Positions 19,086 through 29,385 of a stretch of 64,000 nt of DNA are shown piece after piece. Source of the stretch: Zasmidium citrigriseum (Eukaryota > Ascomycota > Dothideomycetes > Mycosphaerellales > Mycosphaerellaceae); contig NHNW01000013.1 in NCBI GenBank assembly GCA_002786025.1, positions 620,001-684,000 of the forward strand. The letters are read 5' to 3'. A program made the position numbers and the translations under genes. Numbering within the stretch: the first letter of the stretch is position 1; each line of letters starts with the position of its first letter. The notes under the pieces are model-generated. The model saw only the letters and a program-made list of their open reading frames with translations. It made no database searches and was not told where the DNA came from.

Positions 19086-20420
19086 ATGCCTCCTGTACGC
19101 TCTTTTTCTGGCTTTGCCCTGACGGCCCTGGGGGCTGCTCAGTCTGTGCTTGGGTTTGGATTGAAGAGTCCTATTGCTAGGCAGGCTGAGCAGGGGAACT
19201 CTGCCACTTGCTCCAACCCGCAGCTTTCTTGCCACAATACTTCGGCCGTTCAGGATCTTTGCTGCTTCAACTCGCCGGGTGGTTCGCTTTTGCAGACTCA
19301 GTTCTGGGATACGGATCCTGTTACCGGACCGGATGATTCGTGGACTATTCATGGTCTTTGGGTATGTCACCACAACACCACCATTAAATGATTTGTGTAC
19401 TAACGTTTGGGTAGCCTGACAACTGCGATGGCACCTACGAAGCCAACTGCGATGATGACCGCGCATACACCAACATCACCGCTATCCTGAAGTCCTTTGG
19501 CAAGGACGATTTGGTAGATTACATGAACGAGTACTGGACGTCGAACTCTGGATCGCCAGAGACTTTCTGGGAGCATGAATGGGGGTAAGCATCGTCCAAA
19601 TGAAATCGATGCCAGTTTCTAATCGTCTTGTAGCAAGCACGGAACTTGCATCAGCACCCTCGACCCAGACTGCTACACTTCCTACAAGCCCACAGAGGAA
19701 GTGCCCGACTTCTTCCAACGCACAGTCGCCCTCTTCAAATCGCTTCCCTCGTACAAGTGGCTGTCCGATGCTGGCATCACTCCATCGAGCAGCAAGACCT
19801 ACACTCTCTCCGCGATCCAGAACGCCCTCGCCAAGAATCATGGCGGCTTCGCTCCTTACGTCGGCTGCCGTTCGGGAGCAATGGACGAGCTCTGGTACTT
19901 CTACAACACCCGCGGCTCCGTTCAGACCGGAACTTTCGAGCCGGCAGAGTCTTTGACCAAGTCCAACTGCCCAAGCACCGGAATCAAGTACCTCCCCAAG
20001 AACGGTGGCTCATCCCCTTCGCCAACCACGACTACGACCTCGCCAGGCTCTACTCCCACGGGTGGTACTTTCAGCGGCTCCGGCTACCTGAACGTCATCT
20101 CCGGCGGTTCTCAGAACGGCTGCATCATTTCTGCAGGCACCTGGTACACATCCGGCACCTGCGCGACCTTCACCGCTTCATCGTCCGGCGATGGCTTCAC
20201 TTTGAAGTCTTCGAAGGGAAGCTGTGGTGTGCAGTCTGGCGTCTTTACTTGCGGCTCCGGAGTGTCGAGCACTGTTTTTACGGACGATGGCGGCAACTTG
20301 GCGTACAGTGGCTCGGATGCCTTCTCCACGGATTCGACGCCTTCTGGAAGCACGCAGGCGAAGGTCTACTCGGGAAGTAGCCATGCGACGAAGTTTACGA
20401 TCCAATGGCAGAGTAAATAG
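19086..20420 (+). CDS. Secreted ribonuclease T2 with C-terminal extension domain
   Basis: Exons 19086-19361, 19415-19584 and 19634-20420 give 410 residues. The introns (53 and 49 nt; GTATGT..GTAG and GTAAGC..GTAG) interrupt exactly within and beside the two catalytic blocks. Splicing creates WTIHGLWPDNCDG and FWEHEWGKHGTC, the CAS-I and CAS-II motifs with both catalytic His plus Glu and Lys. A signal peptide begins [19 protein letters not shown]. After the catalytic domain (to about residue 275) there is a Ser/Thr/Pro linker and a 110-residue cysteine-bearing beta-rich tail starting [10 protein letters not shown], like the extension of Rny1-type fungal enzymes. Predicted to cleave single-stranded RNA in the vacuole or outside the cell. 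Confidence 0.93.
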
Positions 20421-20557
20421 ACTCGCATAGTCGATAAATATAGACGGCGGTATGAGAGCCTAAGCAATTCACAAAGCCTATATGTCCATTTCTTGACTGC
20501 GGCTAGCCTCTTCACCGATTCCGAATCTTGAATTGGTGACATCCTACAGTGCCCACC

Positions 20558-22115
20558 TCACGAATCAACGACAATCCCTTCCTCTGGCAACGTCCCATTG
20601 ATGAAAGCCGCATCCACATACTTCCTCACCTCACTCTCATAAGCCGCAGGCTCGTAGCTACAATGTCCATGCCCCACGTGTTTCGTCGTCAAAAGCACGC
20701 TCCCAGGAACTTGCTTCTGAACATTCTTCGCATTCTCATACGGCGTCCTGGGATCGAACAGCGAGTTCACGAGCAAAACTTTCGGCAGCTTTGACGGAAG
20801 ACGTAGACGATGTGGCGGATTGCGATCTTTCCATGGCCAGGCGGCGCAGGCGAAGTAGAAATTCCGACGGCCGCCGAGGTATTGCGCTGTGGGGACTTCG
20901 CTGGCGAGGAGGGATTGTTGGTGGGTGAGGTCGGAAAAGGCGAGGTTTGAGGTCGGCATATCAGCGCAGTCGATGGCCATGAGGTCTAGGGGTTGGAGGT
21001 CGCTGCGGGCTTTTGGCCGGCAACGGTCCAGGGTCTCGATTGTAGAGGGATCGTCGTGAGCGGTTTTAAGTGTTTTGGCTAGTCGTCTGTAGGCTGGTTC
21101 GAGCTGGGCGGATTCGAATTTTCCCATGAGCTCGTCTGCAAGGCAGTCGGCGTTCTTTCCGGCTTGACCGAAAGTCTCCTTCGCATACTGGAGAGGGTCC
21201 TCGACGTGCAGGGCACATTCTTCGTTGGAATCGCACCATTCGGCCCATCGATCGAAGTGCGCCTGGTCAGATTTGAGCACAGATGAGAGCGAGTCAAATG
21301 GAGCGACGGTGTGGTCGGCAACACCGTCCATGACTATCGTGATTAGCTTGTCCGGGAAGAGCTCCATGTATGTCGCTGCCAATTGTGTGCCCCAGGATTG
21401 ACCCATAAAGCCCCATGTACTCTCGTTCAAGGCGACTCGGATGGCGTCAATATCTTTTGCTATGCTGATGGAGTCCATGTACTGTACTAGAGGACTGATC
21501 TCTGAGCACTTGATCACGGCGTTTCGAACAGCTTCCATTTGGGAGTCGAACTCTTCATTCGAATCTGGCCAGCGGGCCTTGACGTTCTTAGAGCAGTTCA
21601 AGGGGCTGCTTTGACCCATGCCGCGTGGGTCCATGGAGACTGTCGATTGGTTAGCCCATGCCATTGCGAACAGAGAAGAGATCATGCGCACCAGTGTCGA
21701 AATACTTTCTAACGTCGTCTGAGAGCGTGATTGAGCGCAAGACGGGCATCGGGCCTCCGGCATTCTTGAAAATTGTCCCGATTCGGGAAGACGGATCGGT
21801 ACAGGGGAGACGAGAAATCGCGACGGTGATCTTTGGACTAGTGTCCGGATTGTCCCAGTCCATGGGAACGGTGATGTTGGCGTATTCCATGCCGTCATCA
21901 TCTTCCGTGGAAGGCGTCCAGTCTATCGCAGACTGAGCGGCCGCTGTGAGAAGTTGACAGATTACGCTCGCGCCTTGAAGGTGATGTTGCTTACCAGCCG
22001 GCGCTTCAGTGGCGCTAACGTTGACGGTGTCATAGTGGGTAGACAAGGGAAGGGCAGCGACCGTCAACGACGTCGCCGTGAAGATGGCGAACAGTAAGCG
22101 AGCCAGCCCTGCCAT
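20558..22115 (-). CDS. Secreted serine peptidase of the TAP-like alpha/beta-hydrolase family
   Basis: Exons 22115-21995, 21943-21692 and 21639-20558 give 484 residues. The 3' intron (GTGCGC..GACAG with a CTAAC branch motif) joins KYFDT to VSMDPRGMGQSSPLNC, restoring the DPRG block of the family. The first intron (GTAAGC..CACAG) is 51 nt and stop-free, so it would also read through. Landmarks: signal peptide MAGLARLLFAIFTATSLTVA, nucleophile elbow FMGQSWGTQLA, Asp in LLVNSLFDPRTPYENA, and His in KHVGHGHCSY, the last two in the TAP-like C-terminal domain. Relatives release N-terminal tripeptides or related short peptides extracellularly. The oxyanion segment reads NAGGPMP where many have NPGGPG. 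Confidence 0.88.
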
Positions 22116-23097
22116 TTTGTAAGTGTGCAGTCGGCTTTCGAGAGTGTAGTGAGGAAAGGTGGCATGGCTGAGGGTGGTCACAGTCGTGACATATATCCAA
22201 CATAATATTCTTGCTATAGTTCAGGAATTATGGCGGAAGAAGTAAGCAGAAATTCCACCTCCATTGAGGCCATGCTCAAGATGACTGCCACGTGCGATGT
22301 GGTCAGCTTTTTCCCACCTCATTTGGTTCCGTCCGTGAGGTTACTACTAAGCAGATTTCGTCCAGCTTGAAGTGGAAAGCCAGCACGACCTGCAATTATC
22401 TTAGCAGGGGAGGCTTCCACCTGAGCGCAATTACCAGCGCAAAGTTACAGAGGTGAGCGCTGTTGGATTGTGGTGTTTGAGCGGTGTTGTACGTGGTGCG
22501 CATCTACCCGTTCCATGGCCCCGGAATGCGTGAGCGTGAGGTGAGAACACGAGTCGTTCGCCTCTGAAGCATGTGAAGAGAAAGCCCTTGAAATGATAAC
22601 AGCTCAGGTACAGCATCCTACCGTCCGCTCAAGGTGAGGCATCTCTCATATACGCGCTTGCTCTTCATGAGAGAGGTTCTCACACCCTCTTCGTCAAGAT
22701 GCGTCGTCGGATTATTGTGTCGCGAAGAGCTTGTCGTGGTGCAAGTCACCATATCCGTAACCGTGTTGAAGACGACGACATGCCGCTGAGTGTACGACTG
22801 CCTCACATGAAATGGAAACATGAAGGGACCTTGGAAGACATTGAAGTGATGTCGGCGAGTCGGCGATGCCGTTATGTAATCACCGGCTAGCCAGGTCGAG
22901 CCGAACCGGACGCGGCAGGAACGTCATGTCGCCGCTTGGCCGCGTGCTTGCCAGCAACAGCTGGCCTTTGACATGTGAGACCAACGACACCACCAGCAAT
23001 CACCCCAAATCATTCCAGACCTCTTCGCTGATGGTCATGGACACAATCTCAATACATTCGCGACACCGATAGTCACCACTCCATCAATCGACCCGCC
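22116..23097. other. Divergent intergenic region of the TAP-like peptidase and HRD1
   Basis: About 980 nt holding the promoters of both genes. No frame shows conserved features. The 120 nt before HRD1 are A/C-rich leader-like sequence. Confidence 0.5.
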
Positions 23098-25644
23098 ATG
23101 CGTCTCGCATACTACGCCGGCGCCTCCACGGCCGCCGCAGCAGCCTGCCTGCTGAAGGCCTTCCACCAGCGACCGAACTTCTACAGCGCGACCGTCTACC
23201 TGTCTCAGTCGAACGCATGCCTCCTCATCCTCACGAACCTCGTCCTGGTCATGGCGTGCAGTTTCATGTACGCTTTGCAACGACTCCTCTACGGCCCGCT
23301 TCGTCCCATCGAGATCGAGCAATTGTCTGAGAAGGCGTGGTATGCTGTGTTGGACACCCTTCTGGCCATGCCGAGCTTTAGGGAGGATGTGGGAGGTTGG
23401 CTGTTGACTATGTTTGTGCTGCTGTTGGCCGGGAAAGTCTGGGGTTGGATTGGAGAGGGAAGAGTGGATATATTGGAACAACAACCGCCTGCCAATCCTC
23501 GCCTATTCCATGCAAGGCTGTCGACGAGCTTGGTATTGAGCGTCATATTCGACATTTACATGCTCAATTACTGCGTCGAGACAGTCGTTGCGGATCCAAG
23601 ACCTGGGATGATGGTCATTTTTACGTTTGAATTCGCCATTCTGAGCATCTTCTCCGTCTTCACTTTGGCGAGATATATGTTGAGTCTGGTGGAGACGAAC
23701 ATTGTCAAGAAGCAGACGAAGCTGGCGATTGAGACGCGGAAGAGCGAGATTCGAGCTGAACGAGAGGCGGCGCGGCAGACTGAGACGCAAGAGGGAGAGA
23801 GCGCTGCAGCTCCGGCCACGAATGACGAACCGATCGAAGTCGATGAGAATGAAGTGGATGTTCCGGGCTGGGAAGAGAAGAGACGATACCTCTTCGCTTT
23901 GGAAGTCTTCACGGACTTCATCAAGTTGATGATCTACATCGTCTTCTTTACCGTCAGTATAACATTCAACGGGCTTCCGATGCACATCATGCGCGACGTT
24001 TACATGACATTCGCTTCATTCAGCAAGCGAGTTAGTGACTACGTGGCGTACCGCAAGGCGACAAGCGACATGAATTCGAGATATCCGGACGCGACGACAG
24101 AGGAGATTCGTGGCGATGCATGCATAGTATGCCGAGAAAGCATGGTAGCTTGGGAGCAGCCTAATGCTGGTGGCGATGCACAGCCAGCCGGTGAGCAGGG
24201 AGCGGCAGCACCAGCCCCAGCCAGACGGAGAGACGAAGGACTTCGGGCGAAAAAGCTGCCTTGTGGACACATTCTTCACTTACGGTGCCTAAAGGCCTGG
24301 CTTGAGCGGCAGCAAGTATGTCCTACTTGTCGGAGACCTGTCATTACAGCGGCTACGCCAGAAGGAGGTGCTGCGAGAGGAGCGGGCAACGGTGCGGTGC
24401 AAGGACAACAAGGCCAGCAGCCACAAGCTCGAGCACGCGCACGCATGTTCAATCTGGGGCCGATCCGTATTGGCTTTCTCAATGCCCCTGGCAACCAGAT
24501 GCAAAACCTCGTCAATCAACTACAAAATGGAGACGCGGCGAATCCGAACCAGCAACGTGCTATCCAGCAAGACGCCAATCAGCAGGGTCCGAACCATCTA
24601 GGACTTCAAGTACCGTATGCGAATGGAGCTGGTGCGGCACAACAGGGCCCTGCAGCGACATCGAGAGGTCTGACAGGGTTGAGGGCCGCCGTGCCTGTGA
24701 ACATTCAGCTAATGCAACTGGAGCAGCGCATCATGCAGGAAGCTCATAATCTCAACCTGGATCAGCAATACCTGGCCAACTTGAGGGCAATGGAAGCAGA
24801 ATGTATACGTCTGCGCAGCCAACGTGTTCCAATTCAGCAGACCGTCGGCGCCAATGCTGCTCAGCGACAAGCAGCTCAACCATTGCCACAGATGCCAATG
24901 CCAGGTTTCATACCCGCACAGCCTATGATGCCGTTTGGACAGCCAATGCTTGCGCCGCGAGGACCACCTCAGACATTGCGTGGCGACCCATCTCAACAAC
25001 TAAGCAATGGAGATCAGAATCTTCCTGAAGGTCTTGTCCTACCAGAAGGATGGACTTTGATGCCTTTGCAACCAGTGCGACAGCCGCAGCCGGAAGATAT
25101 AATCAACTCCTTAAATGCAGAAATGGGTTTGCAGCACGCACATGGATTAGGACCAGTCGAGATCACGGGCGACGCAACGAGTATCACTGCCGCAGCGTCT
25201 ACTGCGAACGCTGCGCCGACGACGGCGAATGTCGAATCGACAACAACAAATACTGCACCAACAACTACGAATCCAGAACCGACAACTACGACTGTCGGAC
25301 CGACCGATGACCGTGGCTCGCCGCTATTTGTGCCCACCGACCGAAGCAATGGAAGTGCAGTACCACCCGCGACCGCGCCCACCACTACCACCGAGCCAAG
25401 CCAGCCGACCACCGAGCCGCCTCTTCCCCAGCCGGAGACCAGACCGCCTTGGACAGCTGGCGAGGGTAGTTGGGGGTTCGATCAGCCCGCCCAGACTACA
25501 AATGGAACGTCTGGAGAGTCACATACCGAGGAGTCACATACTGAAGAGCAGTCATCGTCACATACTTCCGCGAATGGAAGTTACACGGGCAAAGGCAAGG
25601 CCAAAGCGGTTGAAGTGGAGGAGGTGCCGGATCCCGAGCAGTGA
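23098..25644 (+). CDS. HRD1: ER ubiquitin ligase Hrd1/synoviolin
   Basis: The E3 of ER-associated degradation, embedded in the ER membrane with its RING in the cytosol; it ubiquitinates and helps retrotranslocate misfolded proteins. The 848-residue intronless frame starts [19 protein letters not shown] and has several membrane segments up to about residue 300, including the conserved FLLTMF-like and [17 protein letters not shown] helices. The RING-H2 runs from CIVCRESM (about 342) to [19 protein letters not shown] and [10 protein letters not shown] (about 418). Roughly 40 Ala/Pro/Gly-rich residues are inserted inside the RING between the first two cysteines and PCGH. The C-terminal 430 residues are low-complexity (Gln/Ala/Pro, then Thr-Thr-Asn-rich repeats), longer than in yeast. 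Confidence 0.95.
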   Translation: MRLAYYAGASTAAAAACLLKAFHQRPNFYSATVYLSQSNACLLILTNLVLVMACSFMYALQRLLYGPLRPIEIEQLSEKAWYAVLDTLLAMPSFREDVGGWLLTMFVLLLAGKVWGWIGEGRVDILEQQPPANPRLFHARLSTSLVLSVIFDIYMLNYCVETVVADPRPGMMVIFTFEFAILSIFSVFTLARYMLSLVETNIVKKQTKLAIETRKSEIRAEREAARQTETQEGESAAAPATNDEPIEVDENEVDVPGWEEKRRYLFALEVFTDFIKLMIYIVFFTVSITFNGLPMHIMRDVYMTFASFSKRVSDYVAYRKATSDMNSRYPDATTEEIRGDACIVCRESMVAWEQPNAGGDAQPAGEQGAAAPAPARRRDEGLRAKKLPCGHILHLRCLKAWLERQQVCPTCRRPVITAATPEGGAARGAGNGAVQGQQGQQPQARARARMFNLGPIRIGFLNAPGNQMQNLVNQLQNGDAANPNQQRAIQQDANQQGPNHLGLQVPYANGAGAAQQGPAATSRGLTGLRAAVPVNIQLMQLEQRIMQEAHNLNLDQQYLANLRAMEAECIRLRSQRVPIQQTVGANAAQRQAAQPLPQMPMPGFIPAQPMMPFGQPMLAPRGPPQTLRGDPSQQLSNGDQNLPEGLVLPEGWTLMPLQPVRQPQPEDIINSLNAEMGLQHAHGLGPVEITGDATSITAAASTANAAPTTANVESTTTNTAPTTTNPEPTTTTVGPTDDRGSPLFVPTDRSNGSAVPPATAPTTTTEPSQPTTEPPLPQPETRPPWTAGEGSWGFDQPAQTTNGTSGESHTEESHTEEQSSSHTSANGSYTGKGKAKAVEVEEVPDPEQ

Positions 25645-26212
25645 TGATGCAGTTGTGTTTGATTGCGGCGTGCGTGGTCTTGCAATAGAGCCGCGCGTTC
25701 AAGACTACTAGTGCATTTGGCGTTCTTGTATGCAGAAACAAGAGAAGAATACCCACGATAGAGATGACAGATGAAGAAGTCGTCCGTTTTGTTGCAGTCG
25801 TCGTTTCGCGAAAGAGACAGGAGCCAGAAAAAGGGCTTTGAGTGTACAGTGGCATTAGATATGGAGTTCGTTCAGGCATTGATCCGGTCCATGAGGGACC
25901 AAACGAACAAGTATCCAACTTTTCCAACCACATACTGAGTTTTGTCAAGATGAATGGTGAAATTTATTCTGTGATATTTGGTATTGCTCTACATTTGTGG
26001 TATCAGATGCTTCCAAGACAGATTCTAACAAAAGGGACAACCTATGGGGGTATTTGTGTACTGTTCTCACCTCACTCAACCAGCTCCTGAAAACGCCTCT
26101 TCTGCCGTCAATGCATTGCTCCATCCACATATCCATCCATCATCGTACAAATCAACAAAACAAAAGTCTCATCCTTCCTCTTCACATCACCCATCACCCT
26201 CCCTCCTTCCCT
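25645..26212. other. Convergent intergenic region
   Basis: About 570 nt between the HRD1 and decarboxylase-like stop codons. It should contain both 3' UTRs. No gene features. Confidence 0.5.
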
Positions 26213-28150
26213 CTACGTCGCCTCCGTACTCCTAGTCCCATACGTACTCGCACTCCCATTCCTCACCAGCCGACTCGGCACCGGACTCGCCCGACTACTC
26301 ACCGGCACCACTCTCATCCCCCCGGGCGGCGCATCCTCCCTCGCCATCCTCAATTCCACGAATTGTAAACATTTCGCCTCATTGAAACTCGCATCGGCGA
26401 AGAGGGCTTGGACTTGTTTCCTCGTCTGCACGGAGGCGGATTGATAAGTGCCTTTTTCAGCGCCGAGGGCGGGAATCAGGTCTTTGTAGCGCCAGCTGCT
26501 GGTGTGGGAGGGGTCTGGGGAGGTGGAGTTGCAGATGATGAAGATGATGGGGTTTAGTTTGCGCCGGATCATGGTGGAGAGTTCTTGGGCTGTGAACTGG
26601 AAACTCGTGTCCCCCGTGAAGAGGATTGTGCGGAGTCTGCGGTTCGGGCGGTGAGTCATGAGTTCTTGGGCTGCGAGCGCGGCGCCTTGACAGGAGGGAA
26701 CTGCGTAGCCGGCGCTGTTGTAGAGGGTTTGGTTTATGGCTGTTACGTTTGGGGGGAAGCGGGTTTCCCAGATGCCGAAGTTGGGGGTCCCGGTTTCGGT
26801 TATGACTATGTCGTTGGGTTGCAGCCAGCGCGCCATGCTAAAAGTAAAGGGCAGAAGGTCAGTAGATGTCTCAGACATTTTGCAGGATGGCTTCTGCCCT
26901 TCAGTTTACGTACTGTCGCCAGAACCAGGTGTGCGTGAGTTCTTCGCGGGTGTCGCGGCGGTGGAAGGGGATGTTGTTGGAGGGGGTGGGACCGGGGACT
27001 ATGTGGAGTTGGGGGAGGCGGTCGCAGATTTTGCGCAGGACGCCGTTCATGCGGAGGTCGGGGTATTCGCTGTATTTTACTCGGACGAGATTGTGGTGGA
27101 AGTCGATTGTGCTGAGTTCCGAGACGCGGTAGCTGAAGCCGGGGGTTGCGAAGTCGTTTTTCATGGCGCCGATGCTGAGGACTAGGTCGGCGGTTTCGAC
27201 TCTTTCGCGGACTTCGTCGTCGCTGCCGTCGCCGGCGTAGACTCCGCAGTAGTTTGGGAGTGCTTCGTTGACGGCGCCTTTTCCCATGGGAGAGACGAAG
27301 GTGGGAAGTTGGGTTCTTTCCACCAAGTCGTGCGTTTCCAGTAGGGCTCGGTGCCGTATTGCACATGCATCTACTAGGATGATGGCATTCCTTGCTGCTT
27401 GCATATATCGCAGCACCACATCCACGACGTAGTCCTCTTTATCTGGATCGTTGGGCGGATAGGACAGATCGATTGGAACACGCAGTCTTCCTCCTTCCAC
27501 TTGCTGCTGGACCATGTCTGCAGGTAGTGCAATGTAGACAGGCCTGCTCTGCACCCAGCATTCTCGTATGGCATGATCGATCTGGTCTGGGATATCGGCG
27601 GGGTCGCTCAGGGATACGAAGGCGCATGATAGAGGCCGTGACATGTCGGAGAACGTGTTCTGGTTGCCGTTGCCCAGTGGATTGTGTAGTTGCATGCCAT
27701 TTCGTTGGGTGTATGTCGGCGGCGTGCCAACGATGTGGATGAGGGGGACATACTCGGCATATGCGCCTGCTATCGCATTGAGGGCGGAGAGTTCGCCAAC
27801 GCCTGGATCAGTTAGAAACTTTTCCTCCTCTCCCCAAGGGTCATGCGCATACCGAACGATGTAATGAGGGCAGAGATGCCCTTGATCCGCGCATAGCCAT
27901 CCGCCGCATAGCCTGCATTGAGCTCATTGCAATTGCCCACCCAGCTCAGACCACACTGTTCGAGATACTCCAAAGCCAGGAGGTTGTGGTCTCCTGGCAC
28001 CCCGTGCACCGCTCGTATGCCGACTTCGAAAAGCCTCCGTGCGAGGTACTCAGCGACGTGGACGGGAGCGATCAAAGCCGAAGATCGAATGTCAGAGCTG
28101 CGGACGCTGTGACTGCTCACGTTGCCGTTGCTGCGAACACTCTGCGCCAT
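26213..28150 (-). CDS. Pyruvate-decarboxylase-like thiamine-diphosphate family protein, diverged
   Basis: Exons 28150-27853, 27802-26914 and 26837-26213 give 603 residues. The introns (GTATGC..CCAG, 50 nt; GTACGT..TTAG, 76 nt) restore family blocks at both joins, including [20 protein letters not shown]-terminal features match pyruvate decarboxylase: [15 protein letters not shown] and the [14 protein letters not shown] segment with the catalytic Glu. The HHxLGNG loop reads [10 protein letters not shown], keeping one His. The C-terminal cofactor half differs. The GDG..NN signature is [22 protein letters not shown], and the usual NDGYTIE helix with its catalytic Glu is missing along with about ten residues. 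It may act on another 2-keto acid or be inactive. The sequence and splice model are good; the reaction is open. Confidence 0.82.
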
Positions 28151-29385
28151 GAGGTCCCTTCATCATTGACGCGTGCGGTTCGAGGGCATGGAGGGTCGTT
28201 TGCGTGCACGTGTAGGCGGTCGCGAAGAGGTGTAGCGTGTGGGTGGAAAGGGCCCTTTTGATCACGAGAAATGACGAAACGTGCACGACCGTAGAATTGA
28301 CATTTGAATCCTTTTGAACAGTTTGGCCTCCTTAAAGGGGTGTTTGGCGCGCAATTCCGGCAGTGATGTCCGCAGGCGCTAGAGGTGTTTCTCCACAAAC
28401 TGCTCCGCGGCTTGTGGCATTGGGTGCGGAGGCCAGCTCCGATTCTTGAACAGCTACACGGAGATGGCAACTTGGTGCGACTGGTCGATGAAACAGGAAC
28501 ATGATGGCCCTTGGGGATGAGCCGGCTTGATGATGCGCGAGGTGAAGTCGAAATAATCCATGCCTGGCTATGGCATCTAGCAGCGATCTGAGGTCGGCTA
28601 CAGGCGGGCGGCGGCGGGGGCATTTCGCTAGGCCTGCCGGATCTTCCTCAGCCTCGGGGCGGGCACACGTGGTTTGGCGATCAGGTGCTGCAGCCACATC
28701 TATATCTGCCAGTCAATCTTCAAGATGTTCTTTGGGTGTGCATCGTTGCGCTGGGCTGGCGCTGGTGGTCAGACGGAGCTGGGCTGGATACGGTCAGGAG
28801 CGCGGAACAGGAAAGAGGTGGGTTGAGCAGGCCAACCTCACCCGAGTGAAACTGGGCGTGTGCATCGTAACCTGGGAACACTTGACGGACGGGCTCTTGG
28901 CTCAGGTGGCTGAAGTGTGCCTGGCAGCCGGTGAAGTGGTGGTCAGAGGCCGCCTTACGCCAGCGGGCTGAAGGGCATAGTGTGTGGAATATGTAACGTC
29001 GATTGCGACATCTCCTCTCCTTCTGCTACAGATGACAGCATCGTCCGCCTGTCACCTGCTTGTCGCGTGTTTCGACTCCGTTTCGCTGCTCCATCGTCCT
29101 CAGGGCCAAGCAAGTCGCTAGCGGCGGGTGGAGAGTGACGACTCCTCCGCCCATCTCACACGAACGACACCAACACCACATCCCCGGCGCCCTCCCAGGA
29201 TCCGCGCTGCCCACCCCGGCCGTCTGGCACCGCGCGACGTCGCCGAACGAGTCCAGACCCCCGAGCTTGACGGCGACGACGTGGTGAAGTTATTCTACTG
29301 CCGAGTTCGCGCGTGAGATGATGTGAGCTGCCATCCAACACCAACACCACATCTTCTCCTTCTGCAGTCGCATTGCCGCTCGGCG
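28151..29385. other. Divergent intergenic region of the decarboxylase-like gene and BCK1
   Basis: About 1.2 kb. A frame at 28570-28971 is Arg/Ser-rich without domains. The last 350 nt (C/A-rich, CACCAACACCACA repeats near 29165-29185 and 29337-29352) look like a long BCK1 leader. Confidence 0.45.

Noticed and set aside
28570..28971. 133-codon plus-strand frame upstream of BCK1
   Set aside because: No domain and arginine/serine-biased; more likely promoter or leader sequence.
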